Shown here: in pieces, positions 39,801 to 51,035 of the stretch
Layout: each line of letters starts with the position of its first letter
Numbering within the stretch: the first letter of the stretch is position 1
Assembly (NCBI GenBank): GCA_014773175.1
Contig: VXCM01000234.1
Location: 1-64,000, forward strand
DNA: 64,000 nucleotides
Direction: 5' to 3'
From: Lucifuga dentata
Taxonomy: Eukaryota > Chordata > Actinopteri > Ophidiiformes > Bythitidae
The notes under the pieces: model-generated
Told to the model about the DNA's origin: nothing
What the model saw: only the letters and a program-made list of their open reading frames with translations
Databases searched by the model: none
Translations under genes and position numbers: made by a program

Positions 39801-40310
39801 TAGAAGATCATAAAAAGGGTATAATGAGAGAAAGAGGGGGACAGTTGAAATTAGCCTGTGAGGCTTGAAACAAACAGCTCTAAATAAATCATCATACGCT
39901 TATTCCCATTCACTGCACAGTTTGTTTGCCTTATGAATAAATGAGAACTCACCGCTGTTTATCTCCCACTCATTACAGATGTTGGCCCATCGCGCTGGAA
40001 GGCACAGACACACAAACACATGCAGGTTCATTGTTGCTAAGAAACTTGCCAACTACTTTACACTTTTCCTCACCTTCTTCATCCATTCTCCTACCAAAAA
40101 CAACACTAAATACATTTACATGCACACTATGCTCCGATTCTGAAATTAAGGCAAAAATGTGCAGTACGACATATACTTGGATCGAACTACCAGGATGCTG
40201 TTGTTCACTAAATGTACATGATTCTTGCTTAATTGACCATATGCAGCAAAGCCAATGGAGCATAAATCAATTTATAATAGCATAATCTACACCGATTTAT
40301 GCCAATCACA

Positions 40311-40388
40311 CAGAGGTGGACAGTAACAAAGTACATGTACTCAGGCATTGTTCTGAAGTAGAAATTTAAGGTAATTTCATGTATTAAG
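40311..40388 (-). mobile_element. Fragment of hAT-like percomorph repeat, interrupted by a solo LTR
   Basis: It begins CAGAGGTGGACAGTAACAAAGTACATG, split here as CAGAGGTGG then ACAGTAACAAAG, which resembles the reversed end of a fish repeat full of AAGTA/TACTT words with CAGTGGTGG-type tips. The match degrades and then stops at the LTR; related AAGTATGAAAAT words resume at about 40819. Confidence 0.5.
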
Positions 40389-40389
40389 C

Positions 40390-40814
40390 TGTCAGGAGTG
40401 GTTCAGGGGTGAGGACTCAAATGCAGGTTCAGACAGAAAGATGCATGTGAAGACAGTCTTTAACTTGAGTGCAGGTGAAATACAAGGCAGAATGAGAAAG
40501 TGAACTTACAGTAACCAGGCAGATAATCTATATCAGGCAATGACAAAGATAAGAGAACCAAACCATCAAACAAAGGCAGGAACTTGAGGAATATAAGCAC
40601 ATGACAACACAAGCTGATCAGGAAACAAGACTATCAAGCAAAGAACATGGACTGTATATATACTGAGGTAAGTTATCAGCTGATAGAACACAGGTGATGC
40701 AGAAAACTGGCGGGAAACTAAAAGAGCCAAAGCAAACATAACTGAACAGCATGAAGCAGAAGTCTACAAAATAAAACAGGAAGTGATAAATCAAAATCCA
40801 AGCAGATTGTGACA
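40390..40814 (-). mobile_element. Probable solo LTR with TTAAG target duplication
   Basis: The roughly 425-bp element starts TGTCAGGAG and ends TTGTGACA. TTAAG lies at 40384-40388 (one extra C before the element) and again at 40815-40819. On the minus strand a TATATATA-type box (about 40655-40663) sits mid-element, and the sequence ends with a segment resembling that of the LTR at 13111-13624. Both share the (+)-strand motif ACTCAAATGCAG / ACCCAAATGCAG just inside one end. There is no coding interior. Confidence 0.6.
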
Positions 40815-40886
40815 TTAAGTAAGTATGAAAATCCCCAAACTTTGCATTTTAAGGAATTTTAGTGGGGATTTTTATTATTTAATATC

Positions 40887-40921
40887 ATCCATCCATCCAT
40901 CCATCCATCCATCCATCCATT
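40887..40921. repeat. (ATCC)n microsatellite
   Basis: About eight and a half copies of ATCC. Such runs often mark the tails of fish SINE/LINE repeats, but no adjacent body is clear here. Confidence 0.9.
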
Positions 40922-41558
40922 CATCATTCATCACTGCTGAGTTTTCATTAGAAATATGAAGTTTTTCCACAATGTGGGGTGAGAAAACCTTGTAATTCCA
41001 GTTTTGGGGTTTTTCATCATTGCAGTTGGTACTAATTGAATTGAGTAACTTGAATACTGCTCACACACGTGCCCACATTCATATTATCTGTCAAGCCACA
41101 TTCATACATGCAAACTAACACTTTTTCTGTGAGATCACAAATTCCATGACAACATCATCTACCGCAGCCTCGATCTGGCTTCAGTACACAACAAAACACA
41201 CAGAAAGGAGCTTGTTAATAATTGACGGTGTTGGAGTGCCGTAGTGCTGAGTGAAGGAACAGCGTGCAAACACGCCACAAGAAAAGTCAAGGCCCTTACA
41301 AGTAATTATTTATCACCCAAGGCTATAGCTGTGGAGGCACCATGTTACTGGAAGGAGCCAACATGATGAAGTAGCCCAGAGGAAAGCCTTATGAGGTGTT
41401 ATGGATGGTTTCAATATTACCTATCAGACTGTATATTTTGGTGGTGCAGATCATGGTTTGCGATTTGAAATCTGAGCTCTGTGAACAAGGTGAAGTGTGA
41501 CTGAGGCAAACACACACGGCTGCTTTTGTCCGTTTGGGTATTTGATTTGAGGAATTAG

Positions 41559-41665
41559 CAGAGGTAGAAAATAAGTACATGTACCCTGTGTACCCATTTA
41601 CCCAAGTACTTTGAGTTTAGGTACCTCAAATTTGATCTTGTGCTTCTACTATTTGACACCAGCCT
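41559..41665 (-). mobile_element. Second fragment of the hAT-like repeat
   Basis: It begins CAGAGGTAGAAAATAAGTAC and continues with ACCCAAGTACTTTGAG and GGTACCTCAAATTTGATC blocks. This is the reversed end of the same repeat found at 40311 and 47081. It runs into the pyrimidine-rich tract before the sequence gap. Confidence 0.5.
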
Positions 41666-41774
41666 CATTAAATATGCATTTTTTCTTTCTTCCTTTCTCT
41701 TTTCTTCACTTCCCTTCCCTTCCTTCCTTCCTTCTTTTTCCATTTGTTCCTCCCTTCTTTTCTTTTTTTTTTTT

Positions 41775-41902
41775 NNNNNNNNNNNNNNNNNNNNNNNNNN
41801 NNNNNNNNNNNNNNNNNNNNNNNNNNNNNNNNNNNNNNNNNNNNNNNNNNNNNNNNNNNNNNNNNNNNNNNNNNNNNNNNNNNNNNNNNNNNNNNNNNNN
41901 NN
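41775..41902. other. Sequence gap (128 N)
   Basis: This is the only multi-N gap in the window. It is entered from a (TTCC)/T-rich tract ending in a T run and left into a run of G (41903-41911), so both sides are low-complexity. Apparent ORFs crossing it are meaningless. Confidence 1.
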
Positions 41903-42695
41903 GGGGGGGGGTGACACTGAGCATTCCTGCCACCCAGTGACACACAGCGCTGTGTGTGTTTATCCAGCGTCACTCCCCATTCTGTCACTCCACCCAAACT
42001 GGGAGGTTTCTCTGCTCCTTCACTCACCCTTTCGTTAACATTTCTCTTAATGTGACAAATGAGAGTGCCACGGGGTCACCGTATGAAGTCTGTACCAGCT
42101 CGAACTGCTCCAAACAGAGGCCCTCGCACTCATAAATATGACAGGTCTGGCAGGTTGTTACTTTTATCCAGAGGAACGTGTTGTTATAGAGGCTCGGGTG
42201 TAATCAAGTGATGAATTTGTTTCTGGGAATGCCACGGTAATCAGCGAAGTTGTGCAGAGGATCATTTACACATGCTGGCAGCATTTCAGCACATACTGAT
42301 GCAGTAAAGTATAAATGAGTGTGATGCATTGCTACCCATAATGCAGTCTGCCCTTTAGAGTGAGACTGTGCTATTTGAGTGAAGGAATTTGTTCTCATGC
42401 ATGTGGAAATTTGCATTTATTTGTTTATTTTGTGGCATTTCTGCTATTGTTTGCATCAAATCTCATCAAAATTCAAAAGTTGCCATAGAATTTATTTGCC
42501 ATTTGCAGAACAGCTCATGATAGTGATAGACTCAAAGGTCTTACAATGTTGTAAACTTTAATGTGCCATTATTTACTGCATGAAGTACTACATTTGGCCA
42601 CAGAGGGTGCTGTTTGGCAAAAGTTACAAAGATTCACTTTAAAATTGGTCATAAAGTTTGTGGGAACTTGTCAAGAATTTTAGTAGTGTTTCATA

Positions 42696-42733
42696 GTGTG
42701 TGTGTGTGTGTGGGGGGGNGGGGGGGGGGGGGG
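42696..42733. repeat. (GT)n followed by poly-G with an N
   Basis: Eight GT units pass into a G run interrupted by an N at 42719. The length of the G run is not reliable. Confidence 0.85.
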
Positions 42734-42756
42734 TGCATGTGTGTATCCATAAATAT

Positions 42757-42869
42757 ATCAGAAAGAAAGGAAAGCAACAGCAAAGGAGGAGGAGGAAAAA
42801 AGATTTAAAAAAGAAAAAAAGAAGAGAGAAAGAACAAAATAAATAAATAAATAAAAAAGCAAAGGAGCC
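42757..42869. repeat. Purine-rich tract with (AAAT)n
   Basis: About 110 bp almost wholly A and G on the + strand, including a GGA run and a short AAAT run. No coding signal. Confidence 0.7.
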
Positions 42870-42974
42870 TGTGTGTGTGACTCTTTCAGTGCATGTGATA
42901 CTGATGACACTATGGTGTGTGTATCCCTTCTAGTGCATGTGTGAATCAATGAGCATGTGTTTGAATTTGCAAAC

Positions 42975-42975
<1 letters not shown>

Positions 42976-43028
<53 letters not shown>
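42976..43028. repeat. (TG)n microsatellite
   Basis: About 26 uninterrupted TG units. Confidence 0.95.
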
Positions 43029-43029
<1 letters not shown>

Positions 43030-43149
43030 AGGTAAGTGATCCAGGTGGATAGCTGCTGAGGGGCTCAGCTCTCCGGTTTCAGGCAGCAGCTGGTGAGCAA
43101 AGCTGGCCGAGGTCACCCTCAGGGACCCTGCCCCCTCGTCACCTTCTCC

Positions 43150-43278
43150 CCACCTCCTCTACATGGACAAACACACACACACACACACACAGAAAAACAC
43201 ACACACACACGGTNCCACCTCCTCTACATGGACAAACACACACACACACACACACAGAAAAACACACACACACACGGT
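43150..43278. other. Assembly artefact: 64-nt direct repeat around an N, containing (AC)n
   Basis: Bases 43150-43213 and 43215-43278 are identical with an N at 43214. The repeated unit includes two short AC tracts, so the real locus probably has half of the AC repeats shown. Confidence 0.9.
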
Positions 43279-44384
43279 CATCGTCATCTGATCTCAGTTC
43301 CGCATACACTGCAACAGCAGCTCTGCCACATGACAATGGAGCTCTTTTAATTAGCCAGGATAGTGTCCTCACTCAGGTGATGATAGCTAAAATGTATTTG
43401 CTTCAGTCATGAGAGGAGCAGTTCAGGCATTCAGGCATGTAGCCTCAGAGGCATGCTGATAATTGATCACATTGTACAGGCATGTGCACCATATAAAGGC
43501 CATGAAGGTGAGCAGTGTTTCTTTTAGCCCAGATTACCAGTGCCAAAGCCTCTGGCACTGGGCCGTTCATTAATTAAAAGAAAAATGCATCATGAAAAAT
43601 TGAAAAGTTCACAATCAAAAGGCTTTTCACATTTTACATGGATTGTGTAATAAAACAGAGATGGCATTTTGGAATCATTTCTATGACCAAAATACAGCAG
43701 ATACTGTACATCTATACAACAGAAACAATGTTAAACATGTTTTATGTATTACCAGCTATTGAGGTTCAACAAATTGTTGTAATTCACCTTCATTGTAGAA
43801 AGAAGGAAAGGTCTTCTACAAGATAAAATTTCAGGTATTACACAACTACCATTGCATGAACACACACGTGCACACAAACACACAGATCCCCTGGGATCCA
43901 CTGTGGTCTGTGTTGATTTAACCACCTTCTCTTGCATTACAGAGCAGCTTGTCATAATAACCAACATGCTGAGGTTTCTTTCAAAAGCTAAAGTCTGGTT
44001 CTCCATGTGGCTGTCAATGTTAAACATTACAGCTGCACATAATTCACAGCCTCATAGCTGTTCCGATAATAGACTCATATTACAATAAGTTTACTGTCAG
44101 GGTCGCTGACAAGAGGACACATGGTGGTGCCAAGAGAGAGCCACAATGGGACCTCGTCAACCGGTAAGAAGGTGGGTTTCCCATGAGGTTTCAGACGTGA
44201 AGACACTTATACCGTTCTCCCTCACTTTGTCTCTCTTTTTTCCTCTTTCTTTGTCTTTCCTCACACTTTGACTTTCCTTTTTTCAATCAGTACAAACTAT
44301 AGTGAGTATGTAAAAACTGCAATAATGGGTCATTGACCAGAATTGTGCAGAAAAACTGCTAAAGTAAACTGACAGACAGTTTTG

Positions 44385-44920
44385 ACATACCATCAGCTTA
44401 TTAAGTGATTAAAGCTGACATGTCAGCAACTTATACATCTGAGACTCACACCAACATTTAACCCAGTGGAGTCATGTTTCTGGCCTCCTTTGAATGGAAG
44501 TCCAATTTTTAAGCTTTGTTTTGGTCTCCACCAACTCCTGAGTAAAATATCTGAGTCTTTAGCTTGCTCAAGGCTCGGCTTTCTTCATCAGCTGGTAGTT
44601 TACTCTGTGTCTCAGTCATTTTTGCTGGACAGGTTACACACAGCATGTTTGCTAGAAATTAATGCCTTGGTTTTTATATTAAGGGTTGGTGACAACCAAA
44701 GACAGGCACCCGTACTGTGTATTTATGTGTTGGAAAACCAAAACAATGGCTTAAAGAGGCCAACACCTCCACAAATCTGCAGGGTTGGATGGAAATTCTC
44801 AGTGAGTTTGCCACTAGCCCTTTCTTAATATCAATTAATATTTACTGTAAAGTATCAGTTATTTCTGTCAAGTGTGAGACATCACATTCCCCATACACCC
44901 TCCTTGTAATTACAACATGG
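44385..44920 (+). repeat. Possible dispersed percomorph repeat
   Basis: The stretch from about the GTGGAGTCATGTTTCTGGC segment through GGTCTCCACCAACTCCTGAG to CTGCAGGGTTGGATGG resembles, from memory, a dispersed repeat in percomorph genomes. It contains a 120-residue open frame (44466-44828) with no known domain. I see no terminal repeats or target duplication, so a unique sequence remains possible. Confidence 0.3.
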
Positions 44921-47080
44921 AAGCCAACTGTTTTTCCCCACTCAGCTCCTCAAATTGACATCCTAAGATATGATGAACATGACATCAGAGACATCATATT
45001 ATAGACTTAAGGCATGTGACCATGTGTAAAAGCAGCACTCTAAAGTGTGGTCATATACAATTACATGTAGAAATACATTTTCCAATGTTGAGGGTTAATT
45101 TGTTTGACCTCATTTGCTTTCCCAACAGATTTTCCATATTAATATAACAAGATAAAGACATGACAGAGGATGACAAAGAAGCATAACACAATACTGAGAA
45201 TGTCATTTTTATAGATACATAAAGTCAAAATAGCTGAATTCTTCTGCTACTCGTTCCTGTTGTCAGGATCATGTCTGTCCATACCAGAGTGAGAGGTTCA
45301 GGAGGATATGTGGGACAAATTAAACAGGCTTTATGCTCTGGGTTTTAAAGCATGGCCTCTTCAGCTCACCAAGGAAATTGAGTTTGTGACCAAAAAAATG
45401 TACTTTCCTCTTAACCCCCTGACCACCCGTCACAGACACACAAACTTTCTCTTTGAAGGCTAAACACACAGAAATGAGGGAGGATTGGCTGTTCTGGGGA
45501 GTTATGGAAGTCCTGATCCTATTACCCACCCCCCTGAAAAATGTGTTTGCAGGCCCTAGGAGCTTTTACCCTTTCGTTGCTCCATGCTTTGATTCATGGG
45601 GGTGGCGGTGCTCCTGTGTAAGTGTTGCTTTTTGTCGATACTGGCCACTTGAAAATCTGAGATTTAATCAAGAGGTAAGTCCAACAGTGTCCTGCTGTAA
45701 ATTCCCTCTATCCAGCAAAAAAAAAAAAAAAAAAAAAAAGTAGGAAAATGAATCCAGAGTCCCACTGAAGTAAATATGTCTACTCTAATAATCTGACCAA
45801 AATATGTCAACAACAGAAATAGGAAGCATAAGTTGGCACTGAGGCATGAGAAATAACTCTATCAACACTGTGGAGTAGGAGTGGTGAGAGGCATGTTAAG
45901 CTGACATGTGGCAAGAGAGAGATGCTACGTAGCAGGATTTTATACATTAAATATATTTTGGTTTCAGGATAGCAAGACATTTTCTACTGCAAATGAGCAT
46001 TCATGCAAATCATAGGGAATTCTGGGAGTGTTGGCACATTTAGAGTCATTCATGAAGCTGCGGGTAAGTGGCTGGTTTGGATAAAGCAGCTGAGAATTTC
46101 AGACAGAAACTCCTTCTGATTCCCCCTTCTAAAAAAAACGTGAGCAGTTTTTGATGATTCTAAAGATTCTAAAGAAAATGTATCATTATAATTTGCTATG
46201 TGTGTAGGGTCTCACATTTTCAACAAATATTGTAGTGTGAACAAGATTTTAGGTCAAGTAAGATCAGGAGAAACACACCTAAATGTATATTTAACTGAGG
46301 AAAGGAAACATTATTTTTAGTGGAATTATCTCATATGTGACGCTAACATATGACAACTACAAATCCAGAATAATAAGAAGAACCAAACAGAAAGATCGGG
46401 ATCTCCAAAATTCAAGGGTTTTGTTATACAAAATTGAAGGCATTGAATAGCCTTTTGATTTATCCTATATTTCATGACAAAAATACCTTTCTTGGCCCAT
46501 GCGATATCTACTTGTGTGGCAGTTCATAAGTCACCATCGACCTCAGCTAACGTGTTGGCTCAAATACCACAGAGGAGCTCTGAAAACAAGCATTAAAGGA
46601 GCCTAAATCCCCAAAGTAGCTATGTGCTTAGCATGCTCTCTGGAAGGTATCCAACCGTTTATGTGAAACCTAAGCACTTCTTGATCAAAGGCTTTCGGGA
46701 GACCGTGAGGTGAATGAGGAGCCTTGTAGAATTCTCAGTTGATTACATTTTTATCAGCCAGTGTAAGAGTGTGTCTGCTGTCTCCAAAGACAGGAATCTT
46801 TTAGCAGGGAGAGAAGATTAACACGTCAAACCCAAGTCCTCAATCAATACAGAGGTAATGGAGCAACAGAAAATATCTGCTGCCTGCTCACCCACATAGT
46901 AGATTCAGGCAGCTTTCTCGCACGCTCAACCCAATTAACACTGCAATGCAAGCTCACAAAACACACTGTGTATGTAATGTAACCCTCTTATTTAAGAATA
47001 TGAATGTTCAGGTGGATAATGAAAAAGAGGATGACAATGAGGAGTGTGGTAAGGATGAGGTGATTAAAAAGATATCACTT

Positions 47081-47680
47081 GTGGAAGAAATATGTTACTT
47101 TAGTAAAGGTGTAAATACCACAAGGGAAAAATTATGTATAACAACTGAAATCCTCACATTTACTTCTAAAGTGGTATTATCAGTCAAATATGCTTTAGTA
47201 TCACAAGTAAAAGTGCCCAGTGGGAGGAATAATTTAATTTAGTGTTAAATTATTGCTGCATTAATATGTGCTTGCTACATATTAATGCATAAATAATGAA
47301 AATTTTGAAAAAATGAAACATAAGGTTTTGACTCAGTAGTGTGATAAAACTCATATCTCCAGCTTTGGAGAGTTTGGAACAAAATAAAGTAATTTTCTTT
47401 CTTTTTTTAAATCAAAACACAGCGATGCAATGTTTATAACCCTGTTTTTAACCCTGTCTCTGTAATTTGGGAGATTTTCATGTTTTAGGTCAGTTATTGA
47501 ATAATTACATGCACCTCTACACTGCAATGAAGTACTGGAACCCTTCCTGCTGAGATGATGTGTAAAATACAATGTGCCATCAAGTTAAAATAACTGAGAT
47601 AAAAGATTTTTACCCAACAACAGCAGTAGAGCAGAAGTAAAATGAAAATACTCAAGTACAAGTAATGCAAAATATTCTTA
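47081..47680 (+). mobile_element. Decayed hAT-like non-autonomous repeat
   Basis: It begins GTGGAAGAAATATGTTACTT and follows the order of a common percomorph repeat: AAATACCAC, a TACTTCTAAAG region, AGTATCACAAGTAAAAGT, GCATTAATATGTG, and a final AGAAGTAAAATGAAAATACT followed by CAAGTACAAGT. It is heavily mutated and its 3' tip is lost at a poly-T with N. The family's tips (CAGTGGTGG-type) suggest hAT; the family name is from recollection. Confidence 0.55.
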
Positions 47681-47692
47681 TTTTTAATATTC

Positions 47693-47730
47693 TTTTTTTT
47701 TTTTTTTTTTTNTTTTTTTTTTTTTTTTTT
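47693..47730. repeat. Poly-T split by one N
   Basis: Nineteen T, an N at 47712, then eighteen T, at the end of the hAT-like repeat copy. Confidence 0.85.
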
Positions 47731-48149
47731 AGGATTCTGTCAGGATTCAAGTCATCTCTTCATTCAGTGTGTTTCCTGACTGAGAAGCTGCATGTTGCTC
47801 AGCTCTTGACAGCGTCTGCAGCACGTTGAATTTATGTTTGCAGAAACTTCACCTCTGACCTCTCCCTGTTGGGTCATGACGTCTTTCACTGACCCATCAG
47901 CAAACTAATTTGTCAACATTGACCTTTCAGGTTTAAGCCACTTGTTCACTTCTCTGTTGTGTCCTGCACAGACAGAACTTTCTCATAATCAATAACAGAG
48001 AACTTTGTAAATACTTAAACAAGAGGAAAAAGAGCCATCATAAATATTAATGCTACCTCGATGTCACACACCCCAAAAGCTAAGGTGGTGTTTAACATTT
48101 AGCTTGTGCCTCACTCAGAACTTTAAATACTCAGTGCTCTAGTATCTTT

Positions 48150-48370
48150 TTCACCACTGCCCTTAATAAGTACTTCAAAATGCAGATATTGTCAGCAGCA
48201 AGAATTTCAATTTTAATTTTAAAATACTTGGAAACCACAACCATCAAATGAAAGTAATGGAATAAAAACATACAACATAAGTACAATATTTTCCCCTAAA
48301 ATGTCAGAGTGAAAATATAACATCTCCCAAAATGAAAATACTGTAATGTACAAGTACCTCAAACTATACA
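48150..48370 (+). mobile_element. Second copy (3' part) of the hAT-like repeat
   Basis: It contains the late part of the same family again: AATGGAATAAAAACATAC, AAGTACAATATTTTCCCC and ATGTACAAGTACCTCAAAC. Because the 47081-47680 copy already reaches this part, this must be a separate copy. Confidence 0.5.
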
Positions 48371-48384
48371 TATTGTACAATTAC

Positions 48385-48502
48385 AGTCAAGTCAGGTTTA
48401 TTTGTAATGCCCAATACAATGGTTCAAAGGGTTTTACAGGCACACATTAATGATTGCCAACCCAGCTGAAGCTCTCTATAAAGATGAAGAAAAACTCTCT
48501 AA
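48385..48502 (+). mobile_element. Fish dispersed repeat (AAGTTTATTT...CAAAG...TTTACAG type)
   Basis: The order TCAAGTCAGGTTTATTTGTA, ATACAATGGTTCAAAGGG, TTTTACAGGC and finally GAAAAACTCTCT follows a very common teleost interspersed repeat whose copies end in GGAAAAACTCCC-like sequence. The class is not certain; the copy is short and mutated. Confidence 0.5.
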
Positions 48503-48559
48503 AACAAAAAAAGCTTTATTATATAATATGTTGTTGTACTTGATTACTTTCTATCTCTG

Positions 48560-48900
48560 ACCATAGGGGTCAATATTCACAGAGGAGGAAACTGAATGTT
48601 TGATGGACATGCAGTGGAAATGACTGGAGCTGTGTGTGGATCCTATGGTAGCGCCACGATCCACCTTTCGAGTCCTGGCATGAGGCGAACTGTGGAAACA
48701 TACATTTTCCACATCTCCTATAACCAGAGTATTAGCAGCACCCTCTTTCTGAAGCTGTGCCACTGCATATCCAGTCCAGGCCGTGGAGGCAGCATGCTAA
48801 GCAAACTTACAAGATTTTCTCTCCCTATAGCCTCCTCCAGTATTTCCAAGGGGGATCCCAAGACGTTCCCAGGCCAAATGGCATATCCCTGTTGATGTCC
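48560..48900 (-). pseudogene. LINE-like coding relic, teleost dispersed repeat
   Basis: The + strand segment AAGGGGGATCCCAAGACG followed by TTCCCAGGCCAAATGG is a familiar dispersed fish sequence. Its reverse strand reads as a protein-like run (LGSPLEILEEA...LLSMLPPRPG, positions about 48878-48768). The minus-strand frame (48718-48966) stops and a second frame (48551-48763) takes over, suggesting a frameshifted relic. Which element it derives from is unclear; a non-LTR retrotransposon is my best guess. Confidence 0.4.
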
Positions 48901-50914
48901 ATGAAAGAGATTAAAGAGATCATCTGCAAAAAGATCGTAGCTGTTCTCTGAAGGGCCAAAGATCATGAAATCTATTTGTTAAAACTCCAGTCCAAAGATT
49001 TTAGTGGTACTCATTTTGCCACAGATGATGATGTGATATCAGATGTGGGTGATTTTTATTTTTTATTTTTGACAGCCAGTAAAATGACTTCCATGAAACT
49101 GAAATCCTTTCAGCATCATTGGCAGAAGTATTAGTTAGAAAATTATGTAGGCAAATAAATAACTGCAACACCACTGAGTTAGGTGTTTGTATACTTGGCT
49201 CAGAACTTATCAACCAACCCTTGCACATACACACACAGACGTAACACTGAGTGTATTGGGTTACTTGTGTGGTGCCCAGTGCCTCTTTGGCATGTGCCAG
49301 AGCTTTCAACAGCAGATGGAGCATGCCTGCATTAACACTGATGGTGCTGCATTTCTCTGAGGCCTCGTTTCTCTTATTCTCCCTTTTCAAGCACTATGAA
49401 CAAAAGCAGCATTTCAAAATTGTCAAAGCTGCAGCAACAGGGACTGTGTGAAAATGTGATAAGGCTAAGCAACTGCAGAATAAAGCATCAGGGCATAAAG
49501 GACACACTGGCAGGTAGGCAGATAGGGCTCTCTGGCTTTGATGATTGTTTACCATGGAGCATGCCATACTATTAGTTTGACTTCAAAATAGTTAGGGCTC
49601 AATATTCTATGTTTTTTGTTTAAAAATATGGAACATGTACAATTTTCAGTCATTATTTTGAATAACAGAGGAAAAAGTACATATGAAAATGTGGGTAGAA
49701 ATTTAAACTATCACGTGTATGATAAAGTTTTAGTTTTCTGTATTTTTTTTTTTTTTTTTTTTTACAAAATGTTAGGAAATCTTGCACATAATTAGCATTT
49801 TTTTATGTTTTCCTCCATTTGTCTCTTCACTTCTTTTAGCTGTTGGTGAACTGTTCTCACCACTAGAGAATCTAGTTTTCTGTTACCTCATTTCCACCAG
49901 CTCTATGTCAGTACTGGTTTCAATGCTGGTGTTTGGCCAAAGGCTAGGCCAGTGCTCAGCTCTGTACTTCTAAGAACTGGTCTCTCTTGCAGCCCCTGTA
50001 CTCCTTCTTTAACTTATTTTTTTTAAAAAACAAAAAAAAAAAAAAAANCATGTTTCCTGTTATTTAAAATTGTTTTTTTTTTTAATCAAATCAATGAGCA
50101 TTAAAAATGTTACAAGATTTTGAAAAAAAAAATGACAAAGGATTAAATATTTCCATCCACCTCACTGTTACTACTATCTTTGTTCAACCATTATCTGAAA
50201 TGCAGATATCCTTTAAAAAGAAATTTGAATAAATTATGCTGTCTGGAATGAGACTGTTCCTAAAGCTATTGCAGAGTATCAGCTAATGATTAAAGAACAG
50301 TTTCCTTGAAAGTAGTCAAAGTGAACATATGGATGAGGAGGTCAAAGGAAGGCAATGTGAATGCTAAAAGCTCTAGCTTTGATTGTGTGGATGGATGGAG
50401 GAATGTCAGAGCACACCGAGAGGCAGAACCCTGGCACAGGCTCATAATCCATTTGTTCATGGCACAGGCGTTAATGGTTGAGCAGCTCTGAGCCAAGAAA
50501 ACATAAGGGAGAGCTTTAATCAAAACTTGCATGCATTACCTTTGCAGATGTGGGCAAACGTTTGCAGAGGGTGGGCAGGAGGTGAGGAAAGGTCAGTTCA
50601 GTTTCTTTAGCTCAGGCATGATGGGGGGTGTAGCTATAAAAACAAGTGGGGTCCCTTTGAGTGGACCACATGTTGGGGAAATGAGGAACGTGTGCAGTAT
50701 CAGAATGGTGGCAGGCGCTGGAGGTCTGAACACGGAGGTAGGATTAGGGCCATCAATAGACCACAGTGTGGCTGATCCTGTCAGGGCTGTGCCAGGGGTT
50801 AAAGACCAGGAAATCACAGTACACACATGCAGACACACACACACACATACACACTGACTTAATACTATGTGGGTCCAGGCTTTCGCAGGCATTCCTCTGG
50901 TGGATGATGAGGTG

Positions 50915-51035
50915 TCTTAGCTAATTAATGCCACACAGAACTTCGGAGGTCATTTCCAGGACTTTAATTAGGCCAAGCACTAATTAAATCACACTTACAC
51001 AATTGAGTTCTCAGTTGTGTATTTTCAATTAGGCT
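50915..51035. promoter_or_regulatory. Cluster of homeodomain-type TAAT sites, candidate enhancer
   Basis: Within about 120 bp there are GCTAATTAATG, TTTAATTAGG, ACTAATTAAATC and TCAATTAGG, all TAAT/ATTA cores in otherwise high-complexity sequence. A similar CCTAATTAATTG follows at about 51335. Such clustering is typical of conserved developmental enhancers, but conservation cannot be judged here. Confidence 0.3.

Noticed and set aside
41555..42038. Several 79-132 residue frames crossing 41775-41902
   Set aside because: Most of their length is the N gap, translated as unknown residues, flanked by low-complexity sequence.
43150..43278. Tandem AC minisatellite with a 65-bp period
   Set aside because: The two units are identical and separated by one N, as in seven other places, so it is an assembly artefact.
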